A DNA stretch of 64,000 nucleotides, taken from positions 62,001-126,000 of the forward strand of contig DASVQP010000129.1 of assembly GCA_036389135.1 (NCBI GenBank), in the 5' to 3' direction. The stretch is from Longimicrobium sp. Lineage in GTDB: Bacteria > Gemmatimonadota > Gemmatimonadetes > Longimicrobiales > Longimicrobiaceae. The translations under genes were made by a program, and so were the position numbers. Below the pieces are notes generated by a model. The model worked only from the letters and a program-made list of their open reading frames with translations, was not told where the DNA came from and ran no database searches. This document shows, piece after piece, positions 9,388 to 17,286 of this stretch. How positions within the stretch are numbered: position 1 is the stretch's first letter; each line of letters opens with the position of its first letter.

Positions 9388-10384
9388 GGACGTGCGGGCT
9401 CGCCGCGCTCCTCCTCGCACTCGCGCTCCCCGTGGCCCACGACCGCGCCGCCGCCGCGCAATCCACCGCCCGCATCACCGCCTTCGATCCGCCCGCAGGC
9501 GCCCACTTCACCGGCGACGAGGCCACGGCCCGCGTTCACGTGCGCAACGACGGCCCCCGCGCCGGCACCTTCTGGATCGGCTACAGCGTCCAGGACCCCG
9601 TCGGCCGCTGGCACGACGTCGTCAGCCGCGCGGTCGCGCTGGCGGCGGGTGAGGAGTCCGCCCCCGTAGCGCGCGTCTGGCGTGTGCCCGCCGACGCAGC
9701 CACCGGTCCACACCGAGTCGTCGCGGCCGTCTGGAGCTCGCCCCCCGAGCGGCCCGGCGCCGTTCGCCTCGCCACGGCGGACCGCCACGCGGCCTTTACC
9801 GTCTTCCGCCGCCACGACGACTTCGCCGCCCTGGACACGGCGCAGTGGAGGCGCGGCAGGCACGCCCTCGGCCGCGGCCACGTTGTCCCGAGCAACGTCA
9901 CAGTCGGTGGAGGCCGCCTGCGCCTCTCCGTCTCATCGGAGGGGCATCGTGGCGCGGAGCTTCGCACGCGCACGAGACACCTGCACGGGAGCTACGCGGT
10001 GCGCATGCGCAGCGCGCCCGTCCCTGGCACCGTCACCGCGCTCTTCCTCTACCAGGACGTCGCGGGAGGCAACGACGAGATCGACATCGAAATCGTGAAC
10101 GGCCCCCCCGCGCGCGTCATCCTGGCGACCTGGGTGGCGGGCGAGATCACGAACCGCGCCGAGTTCCCGCTCCCGTTCGATCCCGCCGCGGGGTTCCACG
10201 AGTACCGCATCGACTTCCACCCCAACCGCGTCGCCTTCCTGTCGACGGCGCCGAGGTCCAGCGCTGGACCCGCGCCCTCCCCACGCACCCGATGCGCCTG
10301 ATAGTGAACGCCTGGTGGCCGCGCTGGCTCACCCCGCTCCCCGCCGCCACCGGGCACGCGGAGGTGGACTGGATGCGGTACTGA
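9384..10384 (+). pseudogene. GH16-type glycanase gene interrupted by a one-base frameshift
   Basis: ATG at 9384 overlaps the previous stop. The product has a signal peptide (cleavage near AAAQS), an Ig-like N-terminal domain, and a GH16 catalytic domain with the signature DEIDIEI (nucleophile and acid/base glutamates). After FHPNRVAFL at about base 10240 the frame runs into unrelated sequence and stops at 10301. The other frame continues VDGAEVQRW and then LIVNAWWPRWL, typical GH16 C-terminal sequence, up to a stop at 10384. Adding one G near 10240 would restore a single reading frame. It is either a recent pseudogene or an assembly error. The intact enzyme would cleave a beta-glucan or related polymer made by the locus. 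Confidence 0.8.
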
Positions 10385-10478
10385 GGGGGCGAGAACCGAA
10401 TGGCCCCCATCAATCAGGTAGCGGCGCGTTTCATCGCGCCCATGTCACGGGCGTGCACCGCAACCCCGCGGCCCCCGG

Positions 10479-10528
10479 GACCGCTTCAGCGGTCTTCCCC
10501 TTGTTCCAGCAGGGGGATTCATCCCCTG
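10479..10528. repeat. pair of dispersed palindromes downstream of the GH16 gene
   Basis: The 380-bp gap from 10385 to 10764 holds no convincing gene. It carries a palindrome with 7-bp arms GACCGCT / AGCGGTC around TC (10479-10494), which is the reverse orientation of the CTGAAG-type palindromes at 39.3 kb, and a second hairpin CAGGGG / CCCCTG (10510-10528). They probably belong to the same intergenic repeat family. Confidence 0.6.
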
Positions 10529-10645
10529 GCGGCGCCGGTGCACACTTCCCGCCGTCTGTTCACATTGTCCACTTCGGCAAACTGACGTTTCCACGCCGCT
10601 CGGCCTGAGGGGTGGCGTCCTGAGCGTAACATTATGTGCCGGTTG

Positions 10646-10674
10646 TTGACTGAAGCGAATTCCCGTAGCATCTT
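10646..10674 (+). promoter_or_regulatory. candidate sigma-70 promoter for the T6SS genes
   Basis: TTGACT (10646-10651), a 17-base spacer and CATCTT (10669-10674) lie 91 bases before the clpV start, in a locally AT-richer stretch of an otherwise GC-rich gap. The -10 box is a weak match. It is the only reasonable promoter seen ahead of the T6SS cluster. Confidence 0.35.
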
Positions 10675-10764
10675 GGTTTCCCGGCGCACTCCCCCGCGCC
10701 GAATCCCCGCCCGACGCCTCCCCGCCGGACCCCTCCCCTCGCTGCTCGAAGGCCGGTCTCCCCG

Positions 10765-13395
10765 ATGTCCGAGTTGAAGTCTCTCGTAGACAAGCTGAAC
10801 CCCCTCTGCCGCTCCGCCCTGGAGCGCGCGGCGGAGCTGTGCGTTCAGCAGACGAACTTCAACGTCGAGGTGGAGCACCTCTTCGCCGCCATCCTGGGCC
10901 TCCCCGATTCGGACGTGCACCGGGCGCTGGGGGAGCACGGCGTGGACCCGGCGACGGTGCTGGCGGAGCTGAACTCGGCGGTGGAGCGGCTGCGGCGCGG
11001 AAACGCGCGCACCCCGGCGCTCGCGCCCCAGGTGCCGCACCTGCTGGAGCGCGCCTGGCTCACCGCCTCGCTCACCCTCGGCGAGCCGCTTACGCGCTCC
11101 GGGGCGCTCCTCTGCGCCCTACTCGATGACGATGGTCTCCGCGGTGTCGCACTCGAATCGGTCCCCTCGCTCGCGACGATCCCGCGCGAGGGGCTGGCGG
11201 CGGGCATCGAGGGAGTTCTGCGCGGCGGGCCGGAGTCCAACGGAGCCGCGCCCGCACCGGGCACCACGCGCACCGGTCCGGACCCGGCGACCCCCGCCCT
11301 CGACCGCTTCACCGTGGACCTGACGGCGGACGCTCGCGCGGGGCGCATCGACCCCATCCGCGGGCGCGACGCGGAGATCCGACAGGTGATCGACGTCCTC
11401 CTGCGGCGGCGGCAGAACAATCCGATCCTCACCGGCGAAGCCGGGGTGGGAAAGACGGCCGTGGTGGAGGGGTTCGCGCTGCGCATCGCTGAAGGCGCCG
11501 TGCCGCCCGCGCTGCGCAACGCCGCCGTGCGCTCTCTGGACCTGGGGCTCCTGCAGGCAGGCGCCGGGGTCAAGGGCGAGTTCGAGCACCGCGTCAAGAC
11601 GGTGCTGGACGAGGTCAAGGCGTCGCCGCAGCCCATCGTCCTCTTCATCGACGAGGCGCACACCCTCATCGGCGCGGGCGGGGCGGAGGGGCAGGGCGAC
11701 GCCGCCAACCTCCTGAAGCCCGCCCTGGCGCGCGGCGAGCTGAGGACGATCGCGGCCACCACCTGGGGCGAGTACAAGCGCTACGTCGAAAAGGATCCGG
11801 CGCTCGCACGGCGCTTCCAGGTGGTCAAAGTGGACGAGCCGGACCTGGACACCGCGGCGGAGATGCTGCGCGGGATCGCGCCGGGGCTGGAGCGGCACCA
11901 CGGCGTGCGCATCATGGACGAGGCCATTCGCGACGCCGTCAACCTGTCGCACCGCTACATGCCGGGGCGGCGGCTGCCGGACAAGGCGATCTCCGTGCTG
12001 GACACGGCGTGCGCGCGGGTCGCCATCGGCCAGAACGGCACGCCGCCCGCCCTGGAAGCCGCCGAGCGCCGCATCAGCCGCCTGCAGCTGGAGCTGGGCG
12101 TGCTGCGCAGGGAAACCGCCGGCGGCGCCGACCACGCGGAGCGCGAGGCGGAGCTGGAAGAGGCGCTGGAGCGGGCCGACGACGAGCGCCGCGAGCTGGA
12201 CGAGCGCTGGCGCGCCGAGGGCGACAAGGTGCGCGAGGCCGTGGAGCTGCGCGCCCGCGCCGAGGGGGGCGACGACGTCCCCGCCGCCGAGCGGACCCGC
12301 GCGCGGCTGGAGCTGCGCGCGCTGGAGGCGGATCTGGAGGCGATGCAGGGCACCGAGCCGCTCGTCCCCGCCTGCGTCACCGGGCGGGTGGCGGCGTCGG
12401 TGATCAGCGGGTGGACGGGGATCCCGGTGGGGAAGATCGTCAAGGACGAGATCCGCGCCATCCTCAACCTGCGCGGCACGCTGGCGGATCGGGTGGTGGG
12501 ACAGCCGCGGGCGCTGGAGGCCATCACCCGCCGCATCCGCACCTACCGCGCGTCGCTGGACGATCCGGGGAAGCCGGTCGGCACCTTTCTGCTCGTGGGC
12601 CCCAGCGGGGTGGGGAAGACGGAGACGGCGCTGGCGGTGGCGGACTCGCTGTACGGCGAGCGCAACCTGGTGGTCGTCAACATGAGCGAGTACCAGGAGG
12701 CGCACTCCGTCAGCGGGCTCAAGGGGTCGCCGCCGGGCTACGTGGGCTACGGCACCGGCGGCGTGCTCACCGAGGCCGTGCGCCGCCGCCCCTACTCCGT
12801 CGTGCTGCTGGACGAGGTTGAGAAGGCGCATCCGGACGTGATGGAGCTCTTCTATCAGGTCTTCGACAAGGGGACGCTGGAGGACGGCGAAGGGACGCCG
12901 GTCGACTTCCGCAACACCATCATCTTCCTCACCTCCAACGTGGGCTCCGAGGCCGTGGCCGAGGCGTGCGCCCGCGAGGAGCGGCCGGACGCAGACGAGC
13001 TCGCCGAGCTGCTGCGCCCGAACCTGCTGCGCCGCTTCCGCCCCGCCTTTCTGGGCCGCCTCACCGTCGTGCCCTTCTTTCCGCTGGGCGACGCGGAGAT
13101 CCGCGAGGTGGCGGAGCTGAAGCTGGCCGAGGTGCAGCGCCGTTTCTGGGAGGCGCACCGCGCGGAGCTGACCTACGACGAAGAGGTGGTGGCCGCGATC
13201 GCGGGGCGCTGCACCGAGGTGGACAGCGGGGCGCGCAACGTGGACCACATCCTCACGCAGTCCGTGCTCCCCGAGCTGAGCGTGGTGGTGCTGGAGCGGA
13301 TGGCCGAGGGCGCCGCCGTCGAAGCCGTGCACCTGTCGCTGGACGACGCGGGGCGCTTCGTATTCCGCCCCCTCACCGCCCTCGTGCCGGCGTAA
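10765..13395 (+). CDS. clpV: T6SS sheath-recycling AAA+ ATPase ClpV (TssH)
   Basis: An 876-residue Clp/Hsp100 ATPase, the usual ClpV length. The N-terminal domain begins with SLVDKLNPLCRSALERAAEL, the alpha-helical type that binds contracted TssC sheath. Nucleotide-binding domain 1 has Walker A GEAGVGKT (224-231) and Walker B FIDEAH (294-299). A coiled-coil middle region follows (about 430-530), then domain 2 with GPSGVGKT (612-619) and VLLDEVEKAH. It disassembles the contracted TssBC sheath for reuse. The neighbouring vgrG, 4 bp downstream, and the shape of the N-terminal helix separate it from the chaperone ClpB. It opens the T6SS gene row. Confidence 0.93.
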   Translation: MSELKSLVDKLNPLCRSALERAAELCVQQTNFNVEVEHLFAAILGLPDSDVHRALGEHGVDPATVLAELNSAVERLRRGNARTPALAPQVPHLLERAWLTASLTLGEPLTRSGALLCALLDDDGLRGVALESVPSLATIPREGLAAGIEGVLRGGPESNGAAPAPGTTRTGPDPATPALDRFTVDLTADARAGRIDPIRGRDAEIRQVIDVLLRRRQNNPILTGEAGVGKTAVVEGFALRIAEGAVPPALRNAAVRSLDLGLLQAGAGVKGEFEHRVKTVLDEVKASPQPIVLFIDEAHTLIGAGGAEGQGDAANLLKPALARGELRTIAATTWGEYKRYVEKDPALARRFQVVKVDEPDLDTAAEMLRGIAPGLERHHGVRIMDEAIRDAVNLSHRYMPGRRLPDKAISVLDTACARVAIGQNGTPPALEAAERRISRLQLELGVLRRETAGGADHAEREAELEEALERADDERRELDERWRAEGDKVREAVELRARAEGGDDVPAAERTRARLELRALEADLEAMQGTEPLVPACVTGRVAASVISGWTGIPVGKIVKDEIRAILNLRGTLADRVVGQPRALEAITRRIRTYRASLDDPGKPVGTFLLVGPSGVGKTETALAVADSLYGERNLVVVNMSEYQEAHSVSGLKGSPPGYVGYGTGGVLTEAVRRRPYSVVLLDEVEKAHPDVMELFYQVFDKGTLEDGEGTPVDFRNTIIFLTSNVGSEAVAEACAREERPDADELAELLRPNLLRRFRPAFLGRLTVVPFFPLGDAEIREVAELKLAEVQRRFWEAHRAELTYDEEVVAAIAGRCTEVDSGARNVDHILTQSVLPELSVVVLERMAEGAAVEAVHLSLDDAGRFVFRPLTALVPA

Positions 13396-13399
13396 GACG

Positions 13400-15439
13400 A
13401 TGCCGCTCACCCAGAACGGGCTGCAGCTCAAGGTCAGCACGCCGCTGGGGGCGGACAAGCTGGTGCCGCTCGCCATCCACGGCGAGGAGCGGATCTCCGC
13501 CCTCTTTCGCTACACGCTGGAGATGGTGTCGGAGGATGCGGATCTCTCCTTCGACAGCGTGGTGGGCGAGGGGGCGACGGTCACCATCGCGCTGGCGGAC
13601 GGGGGAACGCGCATCATCCACGGCATCGTCGCGCGCTTCAGGCAGGCGGGCACGGGATCGCGCGGCACCGTCTACCACGCGGAGCTGGTCCCCAAGCTGT
13701 GGCTGGCGACGCTGGCGGCGGACTGCCGGATCTACCAGAACCAGACGGCGCCGCAGATCATCGAGGCGCTGCTGGACGAGCTGGCCGTGACCGACCGCCG
13801 CAGCGCCCTCACCGCCACCTACACGGCGCGCGAGTACTGCGTGCAGTACCGGGAGACGGCGTTCCAGTTCGTGACGCGGCTGATGGAGGAGGAGGGGATC
13901 TTCTACTTCTTTGAGCACGCGGACGGGGTGCACACCCTGGTGCTGGCCGACGACGCGGACGCCCATGCCGCCACCCCGGGCCTGGCCACCGCCCGCTACT
14001 CGCAGACCGCCACCTCCGCCGAGCTGGAGGACGTGGTGACGCACTGCACGTGGGAGCGGCAGGTGACCACGGGGAAGTACACGCTGGACGACTTCTCCTT
14101 CCTCACCCCCTCCACCAACCTGGCCGTGACGGTGGAGGGCGCCGCGGGGACGATGGAGCTCTTCGACTACCCCGGCGGCTTCGCGGCCACGGATGCGGGG
14201 GAGCGCGTGGCGAAGCTGCGGCTGGAGAGCTTCGAGGCCACCGCCAAGCGCCTCAACGGCGAGAGCAGCTGCCGCGCGATGACGGCGGGATTCGCCTTCA
14301 CCCTGGCCGGGCACGGGCGCGCGGAGCTGAACGCCGAGTACGTCGTCCTGTCCCTTTCCATGCACGCCACGCAAAAGGAGTACGGCAACCAGTTCGAGGC
14401 GTTCCCCAAGGCCGTCCCCTTTCGCGCCCCGCTCGCCTCACGGAAGCCCTCCATCCCCGGCACGCAGACGGCGCTGGTGGTTGGGAAGAGCGGCGAGGAG
14501 ATCTGGACCGACAAGTACGGCCGCGTAAAGGTGCAGTTCCACTGGGACCGCAAAGGGAAGAGCGACGAGAACTCGTCGTGCTGGGTGCGCGTGGCGCAGG
14601 GGTGGGCGGGGCAGGGGTGGGGGAGCGTCTTCATCCCCCGCATCGGGCAGGAGGTGGTGGTGTCGTTCCTCGATGGCGACCCGGACCGCCCGCTGATCAC
14701 CGGCTCCGTGTACAACGCCGAGCAGACCGTCCCCTACACGCTGCCGGACGACGGAACGAAGAGCACCGTCAAGAGCAAGTCTTCCAAGGCCGGGACCGCG
14801 TACAACGAGCTCCGCTTCCAGGACCTCAAGGACTCGGAAGAGATCTTTGTCCACGCGGGAAAGGACATGAAGGTCGAAGTGGTGAACGACCGAACCATCG
14901 ACGTGCAGCACGACGAGACGCACACCGTCAAGAACGCCCGCACCCTCACCGTCTCCGAGGGCGACCAGGCGCTCACCGTCGCCAAGGGGAAGCGCACCGT
15001 CACCGTCTCCGAGGGCGACGAGGCGCTGACGGTGAGCAAGGGGAAGCGCACGGTCGACGTGACCAAGGGCGACGAGACGCACACCGTGGGCGGCAAGCGC
15101 GCCGTGACCGTCACCGGCGACGAGACGCACGACAACAGCGCCAAGTTCACCCAGTCGTGCACGGGCGACTACACGCTGAACGTAACGGGGAACCTGGTCA
15201 TCAAGGCAACGGGGTCCGTCACCATCGAGTCGCAGCAGGGGCTGAAGCTGAAGGCGGCGATGTCGCTGGCCGCCGAGGGGCTGGACGCCACCATCAAGGC
15301 GAGCACGGGGCTGACGCTCAAGGGCCTCAACGTGGACCTGGCCGCCGACGCCGCCCTCACCGCCAAGTCCAACGCCTCCACCTCGGTGGAGAGCAGCGGG
15401 ATCACGGCGGTGAAGGGAAGCCTCCTCAAGCTGAATTGA
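13400..15439 (+). CDS. vgrG: T6SS spike protein VgrG (TssI)
   Basis: A 679-residue VgrG. The gp27-like part (about 1-370) is followed by a gp5-like OB-fold (WTDKYGRVKVQFHWDR, about 370-395, and VSFLDGDPDRPLITGSVYN near 418-435) and a long C-terminal beta-prism. Residues about 510-585 form tandem repeats of the type TVSEGDxALTVxKGKR. The prism ends in SSGITAVKGSLLKLN with no extra effector domain. The trimer would cap the Hcp tube and carry the PAAR-like tip encoded at 16130. It starts 4 bp after clpV, and its stop overlaps the next start. Confidence 0.93.
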   Translation: MPLTQNGLQLKVSTPLGADKLVPLAIHGEERISALFRYTLEMVSEDADLSFDSVVGEGATVTIALADGGTRIIHGIVARFRQAGTGSRGTVYHAELVPKLWLATLAADCRIYQNQTAPQIIEALLDELAVTDRRSALTATYTAREYCVQYRETAFQFVTRLMEEEGIFYFFEHADGVHTLVLADDADAHAATPGLATARYSQTATSAELEDVVTHCTWERQVTTGKYTLDDFSFLTPSTNLAVTVEGAAGTMELFDYPGGFAATDAGERVAKLRLESFEATAKRLNGESSCRAMTAGFAFTLAGHGRAELNAEYVVLSLSMHATQKEYGNQFEAFPKAVPFRAPLASRKPSIPGTQTALVVGKSGEEIWTDKYGRVKVQFHWDRKGKSDENSSCWVRVAQGWAGQGWGSVFIPRIGQEVVVSFLDGDPDRPLITGSVYNAEQTVPYTLPDDGTKSTVKSKSSKAGTAYNELRFQDLKDSEEIFVHAGKDMKVEVVNDRTIDVQHDETHTVKNARTLTVSEGDQALTVAKGKRTVTVSEGDEALTVSKGKRTVDVTKGDETHTVGGKRAVTVTGDETHDNSAKFTQSCTGDYTLNVTGNLVIKATGSVTIESQQGLKLKAAMSLAAEGLDATIKASTGLTLKGLNVDLAADAALTAKSNASTSVESSGITAVKGSLLKLN

Positions 15440-16113
15440 GCGAGCCCCTGCGCGAGGTCGTGCTGCGCCACGACGACGGCGCCGTGCGCGAGGTGGTGCA
15501 CCTGCGCGGCGAAGTGCTGGAAGGGGAGAGCTCCACCTACGCCGCCGACGGCACCCCGGTCCTCCGCGCCACCTACGCCGCGGGAAAGCTGCATGGCGAG
15601 ATGGTGCTCTTTGACAAGGAGGGCGAGGTCGCCCAGCGCATCCCCTTCTCGGCTGGCGCGATGCACGGCGAGGCGGTGGCGTACGATGCGGGGTTCCCGC
15701 GCTGGACGACCTCCTACCGGGACGGGCTCAAGGAGGGCGACGCCTTCACCCGCCGCCCGGACGGCACGCTGGAGAGCCGCCTTCCCTACGTGGCCGACGT
15801 GCTGGAAGGCGCCGCGGAATTCTACGACGACCAGGGGCGGCTGATCCGTCGCGCGGAGTTCGTGGGCGGGGTGCAGGAGGGAGAGACGATCGACTACTAC
15901 CCGAGCGGCGCCGTCCGCGTGCGCGCCGCTTACGTGGCGGGCGAGCTGGAGGGGGAGGTCCTCGCCTACCACGACCGCGGAGGCATTCAGCGGCGCGAGT
16001 GGTTCGCGGCGGGGAAGCCGGCGGGCGAGCCGGTGGAGTACGACGAGGACGGGAAGGTGGTGGACCGCAAGAAGAAGCCGCCGCTGTGGAAGCGCGTTCT
16101 CCTACGCCGTTGA
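15436..16113 (+). CDS. YwqK-like / MORN-type repeat protein between vgrG and the PAAR-like gene
   Basis: About 225 residues if the TTG at 15436 (overlapping the vgrG TGA) is used; the GTG at 15460 is an alternative. The protein is built from eight to nine short units of the form G-x-L-x-G-E-x-x-x-Y/F-D-x-x-G, for example GKLHGEMVLFDKEGE and GELEGEVLAYHDRGG. This matches YwqK/MORN-like repeats. It has no signal peptide or membrane helix and ends in a basic tail. YwqK itself is an antitoxin-like protein in Bacillus. Here the position between spike and tip suggests an adaptor or immunity role, which is inference. Confidence 0.75.
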   Translation: MSEPLREVVLRHDDGAVREVVHLRGEVLEGESSTYAADGTPVLRATYAAGKLHGEMVLFDKEGEVAQRIPFSAGAMHGEAVAYDAGFPRWTTSYRDGLKEGDAFTRRPDGTLESRLPYVADVLEGAAEFYDDQGRLIRRAEFVGGVQEGETIDYYPSGAVRVRAAYVAGELEGEVLAYHDRGGIQRREWFAAGKPAGEPVEYDEDGKVVDRKKKPPLWKRVLLRR

Positions 16114-16129
16114 ACCGGGACAAGGAACG

Positions 16130-16519
16130 ATGGGCCAGCTCGTGTGCATGGGGGCGATGATGCAGTGCAGCTTCGGGGCGGCGCCCTCGTCTCTGGTGGT
16201 GCTGCCCACAAACCGGACGCTCGCCGGGGGCCCGCCCGCGGCCACCATCATGGACCACGTACCCATCCTGAACGTCGCGCCCTTTGCCATGTGCAACTCC
16301 CCCGCGAACCCGATGGTGGCGGCGGCAACGGCGGCCGCGCTGGGAGTGCTGACCCCCATGCCCTGCATCCCCGCGACCGCGGCTCCGTGGATCGTCGGAG
16401 CGCCCACGGTGATGATCGGCAACATGCCCGCGCTCAACAACACGTCGAAGCTGATGTGCAACTGGGGCGGGGTGATCCAGATCGCGGTGCCGGGCCAGTT
16501 CACCACGCTGGTGCCCTGA
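16130..16519 (+). CDS. PAAR-like spike-tip protein (DUF4280 type)
   Basis: A 129-residue protein beginning MGQLVCMGAMMQCSFGAAPS. It shows the DUF4280 pattern: paired cysteines near residues 6 and 13, an MCN motif (about 57), PC in MPCIPATAAPW, and a late LMCNWGG. This family is PAAR-like and is thought to sharpen the VgrG trimer and hold effectors. No toxin domain is attached. It starts 16 bp after the YwqK-like gene and 1 bp before a small membrane gene. Confidence 0.85.
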   Translation: MGQLVCMGAMMQCSFGAAPSSLVVLPTNRTLAGGPPAATIMDHVPILNVAPFAMCNSPANPMVAAATAAALGVLTPMPCIPATAAPWIVGAPTVMIGNMPALNNTSKLMCNWGGVIQIAVPGQFTTLVP

Positions 16520-16520
16520 G

Positions 16521-16700
16521 ATGGCGGCGCGCGCTCGGGAGATCCGCCTGGTGCTGACCCGCGGCGAGGCGGCCGGCATCTTCGCCGGGGCCGCGGTGGT
16601 GGGGATCCTCCTCTTCCTGGCCGGGATGGGCGCGGGAGCGAGCGCGGGATGCGCGGACCCCCCCGGCGGTCCGCAGGCGCTCGCCGTGGAGGCGCGTTGA
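16521..16700 (+). CDS. 59-residue single-pass membrane protein in the T6SS row
   Basis: Short gene of 60 codons, ATG at 16521 directly after the DUF4280 stop. The product begins MAARAREIRLVLTRGEA, then has one hydrophobic helix (about residues 18-43, AGIFAGAAVVGILLFLAGMG) and a short Gly/Pro-rich tail with a single Cys. Its stop overlaps the start of the lipoprotein gene by four bases (TTGA), as expected for a translated gene in an operon. No family is recognised. It could assist the membrane complex or the spike. Confidence 0.6.
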   Translation: MAARAREIRLVLTRGEAAGIFAGAAVVGILLFLAGMGAGASAGCADPPGGPQALAVEAR

Positions 16701-17152
16701 GGGCCGCCCGCATCCTGGCCGCCGCCGCGCTCGCCGCGACCCTGCTCGCGGGCGCAGGATGCCGGAGCTCGCTGAAGACGCGCACCGTGTCCATCCGGGC
16801 CGACTCGATGGCCAACGCGGATACGCCGATCCCGGTGGACCTGGTGGTGATCTACGACAAGGCCCTGGCCGCGCAGGCGGCGGAGCTGACCGCGCGCCAG
16901 TGGTTCACGCGCAAGCCGCAGATCGCGCGCGACCACCCCCGCGGCTTCCGCAGCGTCTCGTGGGAGCTGGTGCCGGGGCAGCGCGTCCCGGTGCACCGCT
17001 TCCCCTTTCGGCGCAGGGGCGCGCGCGCGGCCTTCGTCTTCGCGGACTACCTGGCCCCCGGCGACCACCGCCTCCGCATCGATCCGCTGCGCACCGCCCA
17101 CGTCGTCCTGGGCGCCGAAGAAGTCACCGTCGCGGCACCCATGCGCCGCTAA
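16697..17152 (+). CDS. tssJ: TssJ-like T6SS outer-membrane lipoprotein
   Basis: About 151 residues from TTG at 16697. An in-frame ATG at 16649 would lengthen the N-terminus ahead of the signal. The sequence has a lipoprotein signal with lipobox LAGAGC near residue 22, then a beta-rich domain. Features recall TssJ: a first strand TVSIRADSMANAD, PIPVDLVVIYD, then WELVPGQ, AAFVFADYLAPGDHRLRI. TssJ anchors the TssLM complex to the outer membrane, and the gene sits directly before tssK, the usual place. Sequence similarity is weak, so the assignment rests on architecture plus context. Confidence 0.6.
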   Translation: MRAARILAAAALAATLLAGAGCRSSLKTRTVSIRADSMANADTPIPVDLVVIYDKALAAQAAELTARQWFTRKPQIARDHPRGFRSVSWELVPGQRVPVHRFPFRRRGARAAFVFADYLAPGDHRLRIDPLRTAHVVLGAEEVTVAAPMRR

Positions 17153-17160
17153 CGGCATTT

Positions 17161-17255
17161 CACACAGAGCCACAGAGAAAAACAACAAGGACGGAGAGGA
17201 AGATATCGAATTTCCCGTCTTCCCCTCTTGCCGTTCCACTCTGTGTCTCTGTGTG
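17161..17255. repeat. imperfect inverted repeat of the CACAGAG family
   Basis: Arms CACACAGAGCCACAGAG (17161-17177) and CTCTGTGTCTCTGTGTG (17239-17255) match at 16 of 17 positions around an AT-richer centre of about 60 bp. Related CAGAGACACGGA strings occur near 49795 and 52489. The element separates the VgrG/PAAR/TssJ group from tssK and could form a long stem in RNA. Confidence 0.65.
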
Positions 17256-17286
17256 AGGCCGCAGTTTTCTTTTCTGGAGCCCCGCT

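Noticed and set aside
10400-10585. Possible 61-codon gene before clpV
   Set aside because: It runs across palindromes and has no ribosome site or domain.
10765-13395. ClpB disaggregase rather than ClpV
   Set aside because: The neighbour vgrG starts 4 bp later and the N-terminal domain has the ClpV-like SLVDKLNPLCRSALE helix.
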